The position numbers and the translations under genes were made by a program. From an uncultured Pelagibacteraceae bacterium (GTDB lineage Bacteria; Pseudomonadota; Alphaproteobacteria; Pelagibacterales; Pelagibacteraceae), in NCBI GenBank assembly GCA_902540275.1, contig CACBMB010000007.1:1-64000 (forward strand): a DNA stretch of 64,000 bases. The letters are read 5' to 3'. Positions within the stretch are counted from its first letter, which is position 1, and each line of letters begins with the position of its first letter. This document shows, in pieces, positions 17,189-29,681 of the stretch. Under the pieces are notes generated by a model. It saw only the letters and a program-made list of their open reading frames with translations. It had not been told where the DNA came from and did no database searches.

Positions 17189-17948
17189 TTTTTTTAAATA
17201 TTAAATAAATACCAATAATAAAAAAAATTAAGCTAATAATTTGCCCCATAGTTAAATTGAAAAATAAGTATCCTAATTGTTCATCAGGGACTCTTAAAAA
17301 CTCAACTATAAATCTAAAAAAAGAGTAAAAAGTTAAAAATATTCCTGAGATTGTTCCTGGAATTTTTAGAAAACCTTTATATCTAAAATAAAGTAAAATT
17401 ATAAATAGTATTAAACCTTCTAATGCAGCCTCATACAATTGAGATGGATGACGAAATAAATTATCAACTTTAGTAAATTTAACCGCCCAAGGCATTTTTG
17501 TTTCGATACCGTAAAGTTCAGAATTAATATAATTAGCTATTCTTCCAAAAAAAATACCTATAGGAGAAACTAATGCAACTATATCCAAATATTCAAAAGG
17601 ATTATGATTATTTTTTTTTGCGAATAAGAATGTTGCTAAAATTACTCCTAAAAGACCACCATGAAATGACATACCTCCCTGCCAAATCATTATTATTTCA
17701 TTTAGATTTTGTGAGTAGTAACCAAAGTTATAAAAAAAAACATAGCCCAGTCTACCTCCAATAATTATTCCCAAAATTAAATAAGTTAAATAATCATCAA
17801 AATTTTCTTTAATTTTCTCAGTTGAAATAAATATTTTTTTACTTAAAAACCACCCAATTAATATTCCTGCTATATATGCTAAAGAATACCATCTTATTTC
17901 AAGAGTGAAAATTTGAAAAGCTACTGGGTCAAAATTATTAGTGAACAT
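17172..17948 (-). CDS. lgt: Phosphatidylglycerol-prolipoprotein diacylglyceryl transferase
   Basis: The first step of lipoprotein maturation in the inner membrane: diacylglycerol is transferred to the lipobox Cys. A 258-residue protein with about seven membrane helices. Signature GRIANYINSELYG (about residues 140-152) contains the conserved Arg/Asn. IGGRLGYVFFYN, HGGLLG and HPSQLYEAALEG are also present. BamD at 62.2 kb is a substrate candidate. lgt heads a long minus-strand operon and diverges from ubiK across 50 nt. Confidence 0.97.
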   Translation of the reverse strand: MFTNNFDPVAFQIFTLEIRWYSLAYIAGILIGWFLSKKIFISTEKIKENFDDYLTYLILGIIIGGRLGYVFFYNFGYYSQNLNEIIMIWQGGMSFHGGLLGVILATFLFAKKNNHNPFEYLDIVALVSPIGIFFGRIANYINSELYGIETKMPWAVKFTKVDNLFRHPSQLYEAALEGLILFIILLYFRYKGFLKIPGTISGIFLTFYSFFRFIVEFLRVPDEQLGYLFFNLTMGQIISLIFFIIGIYLIFKKNEIKT

Positions 17949-17998
17949 TTTTAATAATAATTATAAATTAAAACTATAATAAGTTATTATATAAATAT

Positions 17999-18250
17999 AT
18001 GAAAAATTCGAAAATAGTCATTGATAAACTAACAAAATTATTTGAACAGGGTTTAATTTCATCAAAAGATCTCACGTCAGAGTTATTAACAATATTAAGG
18101 TCAAAAAGAGATGAATTGGTATTTAGACTAAAATTAACTAGCAAAGATGAATTTGATGTACTTTCCAAAAGAGTTGAAAACTTAGAAAAAAAAATAGAAA
18201 AATTACAAACAAAAAAAAAATTAAAATCTAAAAAGGTAAAAAAATCTTAA
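17999..18250 (+). CDS. ubiK: UbiK-family accessory factor (BMFP domain)
   Basis: A small 83-residue protein. UbiK in Enterobacteria assists ubiquinone biosynthesis, binding UbiJ and lipids. The first half is helical (IVIDKLTKLFEQGLISSKDL). The second half has the BMFP core DEFDVLSKRVENLEKKIEKL, a coiled coil, and then a very lysine-rich end. It diverges from lgt as in many alphaproteobacteria. Its 3' end overlaps the convergent kinase gene by 23 nt. Confidence 0.85.
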   Translation: MKNSKIVIDKLTKLFEQGLISSKDLTSELLTILRSKRDELVFRLKLTSKDEFDVLSKRVENLEKKIEKLQTKKKLKSKKVKKS

Positions 18251-19547
18251 CTCCAAGACCATTCATTTTTGATTTTTCTAAGTTTATATTTCCACCATGC
18301 GACCTAATTATATCGGATGCTATAGATAATCCCAAACCGACACTTGACTTAGAATCGGCTCTACCTTTATTTATTTTGTAAAATGGTTTAAATACATTTT
18401 CATATTCAATTTCTGGTATACCAGGCCCATCATCATCAATTTTAATAAATATATTATTATTATTTTTGTTAAGCTCTATATTAACTTTTTTTCCATACTT
18501 TATGGCATTATCTATCAAATTGTTGATACATCTTTTAATCAAATTTTTTCTTCCATTAAAATAAATTCTATCAATTAAATTTTTCGATATATTTTCTTTG
18601 TCGTATTTTTTTATTATTTCATTAATTAATTCAGTCAAATTGAACATTTCATCTTTTTCTTGAAAAGATGATTTTGCGAATTGAAGATATTCATTAAGCA
18701 TTTTTTCCATTTCATTGATATCTTCGGCCAATTTATTTGATAAATCTTTGTCTTTTATAAATGCTATCTGTAATTTCATTCTCGTTAATGGCGTCCTTAA
18801 ATCATGACTAATTCCAGAGAGCATCTCTGATCTTTGATTCAAATGTCTAATTATTCTTTTTCGCATTTTATCAAATTCATAACCTGCTTTTCTAATTTCG
18901 GAAGCTCCAGAAGGCTTAAATTCTTCTATCTCTTCCCCCTTGCCAAATTTTTCTGCAGCTCTAGCAAGATTTGTTATTGGTCTAGTTTGATTTTTTAAGA
19001 ATATTAACGAAATTAAAACCATTATAGATGCTGGTACAGTAATCCATAAAGCAAATATTCTGGCTGATGAGCTTGTTATTCTATCTCTTGGGACTAAAAA
19101 TTTAAAATAACCATCCTCATATTTAATTCTTATATCAATTAATTCTTTGTAATTTGTCGTATCGAACCAAAAATTTTTTTCATTGAATCTTGATTTTAAT
19201 TCTCGTCTAAGTGTTCTATCTATAGGACTAAACCATCTTTCATTATAAATAAAATTAAAATTTTCATCTTTTACATACTCAAAATTCAAATCTTGGTATA
19301 CAGAAAATAAATTAGTTATTTCCTCTTTGTTATATTCTTCATTATTATAGAATTCTAAGAATGTACTCATTTCATTTACAAGAGCTCTAGTCATTCCTTT
19401 TGTAGTTTTTATCCAAAGACTATCAAAGAAGACAATTGTAATTACAAGTTGCAAGAAAATAACTGGTATTGCTACAATTAATAATGCTCTATAAAATAAA
19501 CTTTTTGGGAGTATATTTTTTATTAATCTATTCAATCCATAAAACAT
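18228..19547 (-). CDS. Sensor histidine kinase (EnvZ-like)
   Basis: Membrane sensor partner of the response regulator just upstream. Two membrane helices (about residues 18-40 and 155-178) flank a periplasmic domain of about 115 residues. A HAMP segment follows, then the H-box SGISHDLRTPLTRMKLQ with the phospho-accepting His, the N-box NLIDNAIKYGKK and G-boxes DDGPGIP and GLGLSIASDI. I start at ATG 19547, preceded by AGAGGT and overlapping the regulator by 20 nt. An upstream TTG at 19601 would add 18 residues and a 74-nt overlap. EnvZ/RegB-like sensors see osmolarity or redox; the signal here is unknown. Confidence 0.88.
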   Translation of the reverse strand: MFYGLNRLIKNILPKSLFYRALLIVAIPVIFLQLVITIVFFDSLWIKTTKGMTRALVNEMSTFLEFYNNEEYNKEEITNLFSVYQDLNFEYVKDENFNFIYNERWFSPIDRTLRRELKSRFNEKNFWFDTTNYKELIDIRIKYEDGYFKFLVPRDRITSSSARIFALWITVPASIMVLISLIFLKNQTRPITNLARAAEKFGKGEEIEEFKPSGASEIRKAGYEFDKMRKRIIRHLNQRSEMLSGISHDLRTPLTRMKLQIAFIKDKDLSNKLAEDINEMEKMLNEYLQFAKSSFQEKDEMFNLTELINEIIKKYDKENISKNLIDRIYFNGRKNLIKRCINNLIDNAIKYGKKVNIELNKNNNNIFIKIDDDGPGIPEIEYENVFKPFYKINKGRADSKSSVGLGLSIASDIIRSHGGNINLEKSKMNGLGVKIFLPF

Positions 19548-20205
19548 ATCCTGCACCTCTATTTGTTTGTAAAAATTTTGGTTTTTTTGGATCAGACTCA
19601 ATTTTTTTTCTTAATCTAGTTATTATTACATCAATAGATCTTTCTTTATCTAAATCTATCAGTTTGCCAATATCTTCTCTTGAAAAGGTTTTGCCCGGGT
19701 TATTAATCATTTTTTCTAATATTAATTTTTCTGTCTTATTAATTTTAAATTCTTTATTATTTTTAGAAATTAAAAGTTTATTAAGATCAATTTTAACCGT
19801 CTCAAATTCAATAACTCTTTTAGAATTTATTTTTCTTGTTTTACTAATGATATTTTTGATTCGAAGAATTAATTCTTTAGGCTCAAATGGTTTTGGTAAG
19901 TAATCGTCAGCACCAATTTCTAAGCCCTCTATTCTTTCGTCAGGATTTCCTTTAGCAGTTAATAATATTATTGGTGTTTCCAATTCTTTTTTTTTTTCAT
20001 TTATGAAATCTAAACCACTTTTACCTGGCATCATAATATCTAAGATGATTAAATCGAATTCAATAACTTTAACTTTTTCCATTGCATCTTCTGCACTATC
20101 AGCAGTAGTAACCAAATAATCATTTTCATTAAGATATTTTTTGACTAAAGATCTGATTCCATCATCGTCATCTACAACCAATATATGTGCTTTAAATTTA
20201 TCCAT
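19528..20205 (-). CDS. petR: OmpR-family response regulator (PetR-like)
   Basis: A DNA-binding two-component regulator of 225 residues. The receiver domain has the acidic pocket VVDDDDGI, the phospho-acceptor Asp in LIILDIMMPGKSG, LLTAKGNPDERI and the switch Lys in DDYLPKPFEPKEL. The winged-helix effector follows (about 130-225, RSIDVIITRLRKKIE and GAGYVLW). In Rhodobacter the petP-petR pair, a MarR-type protein plus an OmpR-type regulator, is needed for petABC expression; the same pair is found here. The symbol rests on that context and on the neighbour's resemblance to PetP. Confidence 0.8.
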   Translation of the reverse strand: MDKFKAHILVVDDDDGIRSLVKKYLNENDYLVTTADSAEDAMEKVKVIEFDLIILDIMMPGKSGLDFINEKKKELETPIILLTAKGNPDERIEGLEIGADDYLPKPFEPKELILRIKNIISKTRKINSKRVIEFETVKIDLNKLLISKNNKEFKINKTEKLILEKMINNPGKTFSREDIGKLIDLDKERSIDVIITRLRKKIESDPKKPKFLQTNRGAGYVLWIE

Positions 20206-20635
20206 TAATAATCTTTTTTAATACATTATCAAAATTAATAACCTCTTCTGAGCTTGAATTTAACAAAGCATTGTAAATTCTTTTTTTTTGTATGTTAAAA
20301 ATTTCATCAAATATTTTTTTACCTTTTTCATTTAAAAAAGCATGTTTTACTCGTGAGTCTTTATTATCTTTTTCAAAATTTATAATCTCTAATTTTGAAA
20401 GGTCTTTAAGAACTCTGTTTAAACTTTGTTTTGTTACTTTTAATTTAGCCATTAATTCTGAAATTGAGATACCCTCATACATAGATAATAAGTGAATAAC
20501 TTTCTGATGGGCTAGTCCTAAAGAATATTTACTAAGGACTTTTTTAGAGTCAGAAAATGTTTCCCTGTAACTTAAGAATAATTTTTCGATTAGCTCTTTT
20601 AATTGATCATCTTTAAGATATAAAAGTTCTTTCAT
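20198..20635 (-). CDS. petP: MarR-family regulator (PetP-like)
   Basis: A winged-helix regulator of 145 residues. The start LLYLKDDQLKELIEKLFLSYR and the recognition region AHQKVIHLL then VTKQSLNRVLKDL closely resemble alphaproteobacterial PetP, in which AHHRVL and ITKQSLxRVL are typical. The wing follows (DNKDSRVKHAFLNEKG). It is first in a tight operon with the response regulator (8 nt overlap) and the kinase. The leader to ilvE (20636-20698) must hold divergent promoters. Direct control of petABC at 9.4 kb is a hypothesis. Confidence 0.8.
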   Translation of the reverse strand: MKELLYLKDDQLKELIEKLFLSYRETFSDSKKVLSKYSLGLAHQKVIHLLSMYEGISISELMAKLKVTKQSLNRVLKDLSKLEIINFEKDNKDSRVKHAFLNEKGKKIFDEIFNIQKKRIYNALLNSSSEEVINFDNVLKKIING

Positions 20636-20698
20636 TATAGGTAAGTTATATTGACATATTATAGATACAAAGATATTTTTCAGTAAGAATTTTTTTCA

Positions 20699-21580
20699 AT
20701 GATACCTTACGATAAAAGATCTGGCAAAATATGGTACAATGGCGAATTAGTAGATTGGTCAGATGTCAAACTTCATGTATTGAGCCATGGTTTGCATTAT
20801 GCAAGTTGTGTTTTTGAGGGAGAAAGAGTCTACGATGGTTCCATATTTAAGCTGGAGGAGCATACTTCAAGATTATTTCACTCAGCAAGAAGAATGGGTT
20901 TTGAAATCCCATATAGCGAAGATGAAATTAATTCAGCGAGTAAAAATATTATTCTAAATCAAAAAGTTGAGAACGGTTATGTGAGACCTGTTGCATGGAG
21001 AGGAAGTGAGATGATGGCTATTTCTGCTCAGCAAACAAAAATTCATGTTGCAATTGCAACTTGGGAATGGGGTTCTTATTTTGATCCTAAACTTAAAGTT
21101 GAAGGAATAAGATTAAATATTTCTAGCTGGAGAAGACCTGCTCCTGACACAATTCCATGGGACACTAAAGCATCAGGTCTATATATGATTTGTACATTAT
21201 CAAAACATGAGGCAGAAAAACAAGGTTACACAGATTCTTTAATGTTAGATCATGAAGGAAATGTTGCTGAAGCAACCGGGGCGAATATTTTTTTTAAAGA
21301 TAAAAATGGAGAATTACATACGCCTATACCAGATTCATTCTTAGATGGAATCACAAGAAGAACTGTAATTGAAATAGCAAAATCAAAAAATATTAAAGTT
21401 CACGAGAGAAAAATAAATCCTAAAGAGCTTTCAAATTTTGTTGGATGCTTTTTAACAGGTACAGCAGCAGAAGTAACACCAGTAGCATGTATTGCTGATT
21501 ATAAATTTAAAGTTTGTAAAATGATTATTGACTTAAATGAGAGTTACCAGTCTCTAGTAAAAAAGAAAAAGGCAGCCTAA
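20699..21580 (+). CDS. ilvE: Branched-chain amino acid aminotransferase
   Basis: A fold-type IV PLP enzyme that transfers amino groups between glutamate and the branched-chain keto acids. The PLP Lys is in DTKASGLYM (about residue 160). EATGANIFF and GTAAEVTPV (phosphate and cofactor contacts) are present, and the N-terminus has the VHVLSHGLHYASCVFEGERVY-like segment (VKLHVLSHGLHY). 293 residues, normal. It is a single gene, with its last four bases overlapping the convergent pgsA stop. Confidence 0.95.
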   Translation: MIPYDKRSGKIWYNGELVDWSDVKLHVLSHGLHYASCVFEGERVYDGSIFKLEEHTSRLFHSARRMGFEIPYSEDEINSASKNIILNQKVENGYVRPVAWRGSEMMAISAQQTKIHVAIATWEWGSYFDPKLKVEGIRLNISSWRRPAPDTIPWDTKASGLYMICTLSKHEAEKQGYTDSLMLDHEGNVAEATGANIFFKDKNGELHTPIPDSFLDGITRRTVIEIAKSKNIKVHERKINPKELSNFVGCFLTGTAAEVTPVACIADYKFKVCKMIIDLNESYQSLVKKKKAA

Positions 21581-22161
21581 TCTTTACTATCTTCTGATAT
21601 TGCATGATCTATACCTTTACGCATATACTCATATCCCGTAAAAAGAGTTAGAGCGGCAGAAAGCCATAAAAGTATAATCCCTATCGTTTGAGCATTGTAA
21701 TCTTGAAAATTTATAATTTTATTTCCAGTCTCTCCAGAAAGCAAAAGAGCAATAGAAATCATTTGTAAAACAGTTTTAAGTTTTGCCAGGTTAGATACTG
21801 GCAGTTTAATTTTTCCTTTAGCCAAAAATTCTCTTAGACCAGAAATTAAAATTTCTCTTGTTAAAATAATTATTGCTGCAATCACTTCATAGTTACGAAT
21901 TGTACCATCCATGACTAGAAGAATTAGAGCTGTAGCTATAATAATTTTATCAGCAATAGGATCTAGTAATTCACCCAGTTTTGACTCTTCCCCTAGAAAT
22001 CTAGCTAACATTCCATCTAAAAAATCTGTGAACGAAGCGACTATAAACAAAATTAATGCAGTTAAATCTCCATAGAAGCCAGGCAAATAAAAAGCTAAAA
22101 CAAAAAAAGGAACAATTAAAATTCTTCCTACAGTTAGAATATTTGGTATTTTTTTTAGCAT
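21577..22161 (-). CDS. pgsA: CDP-diacylglycerol-glycerol-3-phosphate 3-phosphatidyltransferase
   Basis: Makes phosphatidylglycerol phosphate, the committed step to phosphatidylglycerol, in the inner membrane. The CDP-alcohol phosphotransferase signature runs from DFLDGMLAR to ELLDPIADK (about residues 46-72), with the DG-AR-G-D-D pattern intact. About four to five membrane helices; 194 residues. It lies six bases after uvrC, an association seen widely in Proteobacteria. Its product is the lipid donor for Lgt at 17.2 kb. Confidence 0.95.
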   Translation of the reverse strand: MLKKIPNILTVGRILIVPFFVLAFYLPGFYGDLTALILFIVASFTDFLDGMLARFLGEESKLGELLDPIADKIIIATALILLVMDGTIRNYEVIAAIIILTREILISGLREFLAKGKIKLPVSNLAKLKTVLQMISIALLLSGETGNKIINFQDYNAQTIGIILLWLSAALTLFTGYEYMRKGIDHAISEDSKD

Positions 22162-22167
22162 ATCTTT

Positions 22168-24003
22168 TTATTCGTGAAAAAAATTATATATCTTTTTTGC
22201 AACTTTTTCCTCAACACCTTCTACAGATTTGATTTCATCTAAGCTTGCAGACTCAACAGATCTTGCTGAGCCAAAATGATTTAATAACGCTCTTTTTCTT
22301 ATAGAGCCTATTCCCTCAATTTGATCAAGTAATGATTTGCTAATTCCTTTTTTCCTTTTAGCTCTATGAGCACTTATGGCAAATCTGTGAGATTCATCTC
22401 TAATTCTTTGAAGAAAAAAGAGAGTAGAGTCATTTTTTGCAAATTTAAATTCTTTACCATTATGGAAAAAAACTTCATTACCACTATTTCTTTGTTTTCC
22501 TTTGGCTATCGCGACTATTGGTAAATCATGAAGCCCTAGTTCATTTAGAGTTTCTCTTGCAACGGAGTATTGGCCTTTTCCACCATCAATGAGGACTAAA
22601 TCAGGAAAAGTTAGATAATTATCTTTTTCTTGGATAGCTCTTTTAAATCTTCGATTTAGTACTTCACGCATCATACCATAGTCATCTTGCTCATTCTTTT
22701 GAATTTTAATGTTAAATTTTCTATACCTTTTTTTAATAAATCCTTCATCTCCATAGGCGATTAATGCACCAACACTATTAGTTCCTTGGATATGACTATT
22801 ATCGTAAACCTCTATCAAATTAATATTAGTTTCTAGATTAAATTTATTAGCTACTGCATCAAATAATTCTCTATTATTCTGACTTTCATAAAGTTTTCTA
22901 GTTAGGCTATCTTTAGCATTTTTAATTGCCTGATTAATTACTTTTAACTTTGATCCTTTTTTTGCAACAGATATATCAATTTGTTTTTCCTCTTTTTGAG
23001 ATAGAGTTTTTTCAATTAAAATTTTTTCTTTGATTTCTTCAGATAATATAATTGATGAAGGAACACTTTTATTTTCATAAAATTGAGAAACAAAAGAATT
23101 CAATATATCACTTAGTTTTTCATCAGGATCATGCTTTGGAAAAAAAGCTTGATTACCCCAATTTTGTTTTGAACGATAAAAGAAAACCTGAATGCAAGTT
23201 TTACCAGACTCTTTATAACCGGCGATTACATCAGCTTCAATTAAATTTGCTTCATTAATTCTTTGTGATGATTGAATAATATTCAAAGATTTTATTCTAT
23301 CTCTTAAGATTACAGCTTTTTCAAAATCTAAATTATCACTTGCCTTTTCCATTTGGTCTGAGAGACTTTTTTGTATTTTTCTTGATTTGCCAGATACAAA
23401 TTCAATCGCATCATCGACTGTTTTTTTATAGTCATCTTTTTCTATATACCCAACACATGGACCAGAACATCTTTTGATTTGATATAAAATACAAGGGCGC
23501 TCTCTATTTTTAAAAACTGTATCATCACAAACTCTTAAATGAAAAATTTTTTGTATCATTTTTATAGTCCAATTTGCAGATCCAGCAGATGCAAATGGAC
23601 CAAAATAAAAACCTTCTTTAGTTTTTTTCCCTCTATGTCTTTTTATTTGCGGCCATTTATCTTTGTTACCAATAAAAATAAATGGAAAAGACTTATCATC
23701 TCTTAAAAGAATATTAAATTTTGGTTTATATTTTTTGATTAAATTTGCTTCAAGAAGTAGAGCTTCACTTTCATTTGATGTAGTTGTTATCTCAAGTTTT
23801 TTTGTTTGAGATAACATTCTTTCAGTTCTTATAATATGATTTTTTTCTGCTACATAACTTTTAAGTCTGTTAGGTAAATTTTTTGCTTTACCCACATAGA
23901 GAATATCCCCTTTGTCATTTAACATCCTGTAAACACCAGGAAGTTTAGGAATTAGAGGTAGTTCTTTTTTTATTACTTCTTTACCAATTTCAGAACTTAT
24001 CAT
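22168..24003 (-). CDS. uvrC: Excinuclease ABC subunit C
   Basis: Makes both incisions around lesions in nucleotide excision repair. Domains in order: GIY-YIG nuclease ([22 protein letters not shown], about residues 22-43), a Cys-rich segment ([16 protein letters not shown]), the UVR helix pair ([21 protein letters not shown]), the RNase H-like 5' nuclease ([27 protein letters not shown]) and tandem HhH motifs. I start at ATG 24003, overlapping folB by 14 nt. The longer frame begins with TTG at 24033. 611 residues, normal. uvrB is in the same run. Confidence 0.97.
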   Translation of the reverse strand: MISSEIGKEVIKKELPLIPKLPGVYRMLNDKGDILYVGKAKNLPNRLKSYVAEKNHIIRTERMLSQTKKLEITTTSNESEALLLEANLIKKYKPKFNILLRDDKSFPFIFIGNKDKWPQIKRHRGKKTKEGFYFGPFASAGSANWTIKMIQKIFHLRVCDDTVFKNRERPCILYQIKRCSGPCVGYIEKDDYKKTVDDAIEFVSGKSRKIQKSLSDQMEKASDNLDFEKAVILRDRIKSLNIIQSSQRINEANLIEADVIAGYKESGKTCIQVFFYRSKQNWGNQAFFPKHDPDEKLSDILNSFVSQFYENKSVPSSIILSEEIKEKILIEKTLSQKEEKQIDISVAKKGSKLKVINQAIKNAKDSLTRKLYESQNNRELFDAVANKFNLETNINLIEVYDNSHIQGTNSVGALIAYGDEGFIKKRYRKFNIKIQKNEQDDYGMMREVLNRRFKRAIQEKDNYLTFPDLVLIDGGKGQYSVARETLNELGLHDLPIVAIAKGKQRNSGNEVFFHNGKEFKFAKNDSTLFFLQRIRDESHRFAISAHRAKRKKGISKSLLDQIEGIGSIRKRALLNHFGSARSVESASLDEIKSVEGVEEKVAKKIYNFFHE

Positions 24004-24415
24004 GACTTCTTTTTTTGGTAATTTGTATACCAACAGATGAACATTGTTTTAAAATTTCTAATTTTTCAATTTTTAACATTATCTTTGCAATTCTTTTATC
24101 TTTAAACAGTTCATCAAAAACAGCTTCAGCAAGAGTTTCCAAAAAATTATAATGTTTCTTTTTGACCAACTTTGAAATGAGTTTGACAATAGTGCTGTAA
24201 TTAACAATAGATTTGATATCTTTATCATTTGATGGTTTTTTATCTTGATAATCTATTTCAAGACTAAATTTTACTCTTTGGGCTTTTTCTTTTTCAAAAT
24301 CATAATAGCCAAGCTTCAAATCCAAAATAAGTTCATTAATTAGAATTTTTTTCTCATAGTTAAATAAGCTTTTGGATTTATCAATTTTAACAATCTTAAA
24401 ATTATTTTTTCTCAT
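23990..24415 (-). CDS. folB: Dihydroneopterin aldolase
   Basis: Folate pathway enzyme converting dihydroneopterin to 6-hydroxymethyl-dihydropterin and glycolaldehyde; tunnel-fold. After an N-terminal extension of about 20 residues comes the family pattern [26 protein letters not shown] (split here), then [29 protein letters not shown] with the catalytic Glu, and a C-terminal [10 protein letters not shown]. 141 residues. It sits near an SDR resembling pteridine reductase, which supports a pterin theme, although a hydrolase gene separates the two. Confidence 0.88.
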   Translation of the reverse strand: MRKNNFKIVKIDKSKSLFNYEKKILINELILDLKLGYYDFEKEKAQRVKFSLEIDYQDKKPSNDKDIKSIVNYSTIVKLISKLVKKKHYNFLETLAEAVFDELFKDKRIAKIMLKIEKLEILKQCSSVGIQITKKRSHDKF

Positions 24416-25549
24416 TTATAGCAAATTTTCTTTAAAGAAATTGATGAATTGAGGCATATATACATCCATATTATCTCCACCAATGGTAACACCTCTAGAG
24501 AGACACTTTTCTTTTTTCATAGCTTTAAAAACTTTTTTGAAAGTTTTTCTTGGTTTATTTTGAGCCGCTTCGTACCAAGCCTCTTCACTAGGAAAAATTT
24601 TATATTTGTCTATTAGCCACTCTTTCCATATTGGATTGATAACTTTACCGTTATTATCAATATATACATCAGGACAATCATGAAGTGTCATTGCCATTTT
24701 TTCTTTCCAAGGTTTTTTACCAGCATGCCAAACATGGTACCAGCCTTCTTTAATATCAATTTTTACTTTACCTGGTGGAGCTTTTATTCTTTCTGCATGT
24801 TCTTTACAATACTTTGCTAAAGTCCAGTCATCTGCTCCTCCGTGTACTACAAGTAATGTTGTATTAGAGGTTAATTCAGGCTCTCTAAAAAAACCAGCCA
24901 TTCTACATTCTGCTGCTTCTGGAAGAATTGCGTCGAAACCTTTAGTACCCTCAATAAATTTTGAAGTAAATTTTACATCTGACAAATAAAATGAGTTTGT
25001 TCCACCTCTAGAGTGACCGGTAGTTCCAAATTTTCCATTTGATCTTGGGTGTGATTGTAAAACTTTTAATGCCATCATAGCATCAATTGCACCATTAATT
25101 AGAGGAACTTTAGACTGATCTCTCCAAGTTGCTCTTGCACCTCTAGGACAAAAATTATCTATAAATAATACACCAATGCCGTTATTTAAAAGATTTTGTG
25201 TTGCATGATAAACAAAGTCATTCCAAACATAATCACCTGGGCCACCACTGCTGTGAGTATAAAATACTATTGGAACTTTATCATTTCCCTTTGGTAATTG
25301 TAGGTACCCTGTTATCTCAATAGGGTTTTTCAAATGTCCATCAATTAATACTGTTCTTTGATCAAATCCAGTGTATGAGTTAAATTTTATTATCTCTCCA
25401 CCTTTGTGAGTTTTTAATTTAGCAATACCATTCAACATTGATTTTCTTTTGGTACAATTTTCTTTAGAATTAAAATCAATTTTTGTTGAATGTGCCAAAA
25501 GATTTGTTGTAAAAAAAATTGCAAATATTACTAGAATTATTCTTTTCAT
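24416..25549 (-). CDS. Secreted alpha/beta hydrolase (dienelactone-hydrolase-like)
   Basis: A probable exported serine hydrolase of 377 residues. The start ATG 25549 overlaps the SDR stop as ATGA and gives a clear signal peptide ([19 protein letters not shown]). A longer frame from 25582 would bury it. The nucleophile is in GTTGHSRGGTNSF. GGADDWT carries a likely acid, and GWYHVWHAG the His. HSSGGPGDYVWNDF resembles the oxyanion region of DLH-like enzymes. The substrate is unknown; ester or lactone hydrolysis is likely. It lies inside a repair and pterin gene run to which it has no evident functional link. Confidence 0.75.
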   Translation of the reverse strand: MKRIILVIFAIFFTTNLLAHSTKIDFNSKENCTKRKSMLNGIAKLKTHKGGEIIKFNSYTGFDQRTVLIDGHLKNPIEITGYLQLPKGNDKVPIVFYTHSSGGPGDYVWNDFVYHATQNLLNNGIGVLFIDNFCPRGARATWRDQSKVPLINGAIDAMMALKVLQSHPRSNGKFGTTGHSRGGTNSFYLSDVKFTSKFIEGTKGFDAILPEAAECRMAGFFREPELTSNTTLLVVHGGADDWTLAKYCKEHAERIKAPPGKVKIDIKEGWYHVWHAGKKPWKEKMAMTLHDCPDVYIDNNGKVINPIWKEWLIDKYKIFPSEEAWYEAAQNKPRKTFKKVFKAMKKEKCLSRGVTIGGDNMDVYMPQFINFFKENLL

Positions 25550-26282
25550 TCTTTCCCTTTTATTATATCTGGTGTTTGCCAATTTAAGCTTTGACCACTA
25601 TCTATTGCCAAAACTTGACCTGTAATAGAACTGTTTTTTATAAAAAAGTCAACTGCATTACAAATCTCATTAACATTAACTTGTTGTTTAAGTGGAGTTG
25701 CTAAATATTGATTTTTAAAGTGTTTTTCAGATTGTCTTTTATTTTTAATTGTTGGTCCAGGAGCTACTCCATTAACTCTTATTTTAGGTGAAAGGCTCAT
25801 CGCACTAGTTTTGGTCAAAGTATATAAACCAGTTTTACTTAATGTGTATGAGAAAAAAAATGGGGTTAGTTTAAATACTCTTTGATCAATTATATTAATA
25901 ATATTATTATTTTTTCCTTTGATATTTTTTGAAAATTCTTTTGATAAAAGAGCAGGAGCTTTAAGATTTATAGAAATATGTTTTTCCCAGCTTTTAGATG
26001 TAAAATTTTCTAATTTATCGTTTTCAAATAATGAGGCATTATTTATTAAGCAGTCAAAAAATTTCATTTTTGATTTTGAAAATTTAATAATTTTAATGAT
26101 ATCTTTTTCCTTACTAAGATCTCCTTTAACTAAATAAATTTTTGTTCCATAATATTGAAGTTTTTTCTTTAGATTTTCAGCTTTTGATTTAGATTTATGG
26201 TATTGAATTACAATTTGCTTATTTGGACCTGATAATTTTTCAGCTATAGCAGCACCAATTCTTGTTGCTCCACCAGTAATAA

Positions 26283-26301
<19 letters not shown>
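25546..26301 (-). CDS. SDR oxidoreductase of the pteridine reductase / FolM type
   Basis: An NADP-dependent short-chain reductase, 251 residues. The cofactor motif is [12 protein letters not shown] (about residues 9-20), with the RIG form used by PTR1 and FolM. The catalytic set is Asp-Tyr-Lys rather than Ser-Tyr-Lys: IDQRV supplies Asp 13 residues before Tyr in SYTLSK, the spacing of Asp181 and Tyr194 in trypanosomatid PTR1. GPGPT and [14 protein letters not shown] follow. Likely reaction: reduction of dihydropterins (dihydromonapterin or dihydrofolate). folB lies two genes downstream. It overlaps uvrB by 19 nt. Confidence 0.82.

Positions 26302-29681
<3,380 letters not shown>

Noticed and set aside
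19469-19903. 144-residue open frame on the plus strand
   Set aside because: Antisense across the kinase/regulator junction, both of which have full domain signatures.
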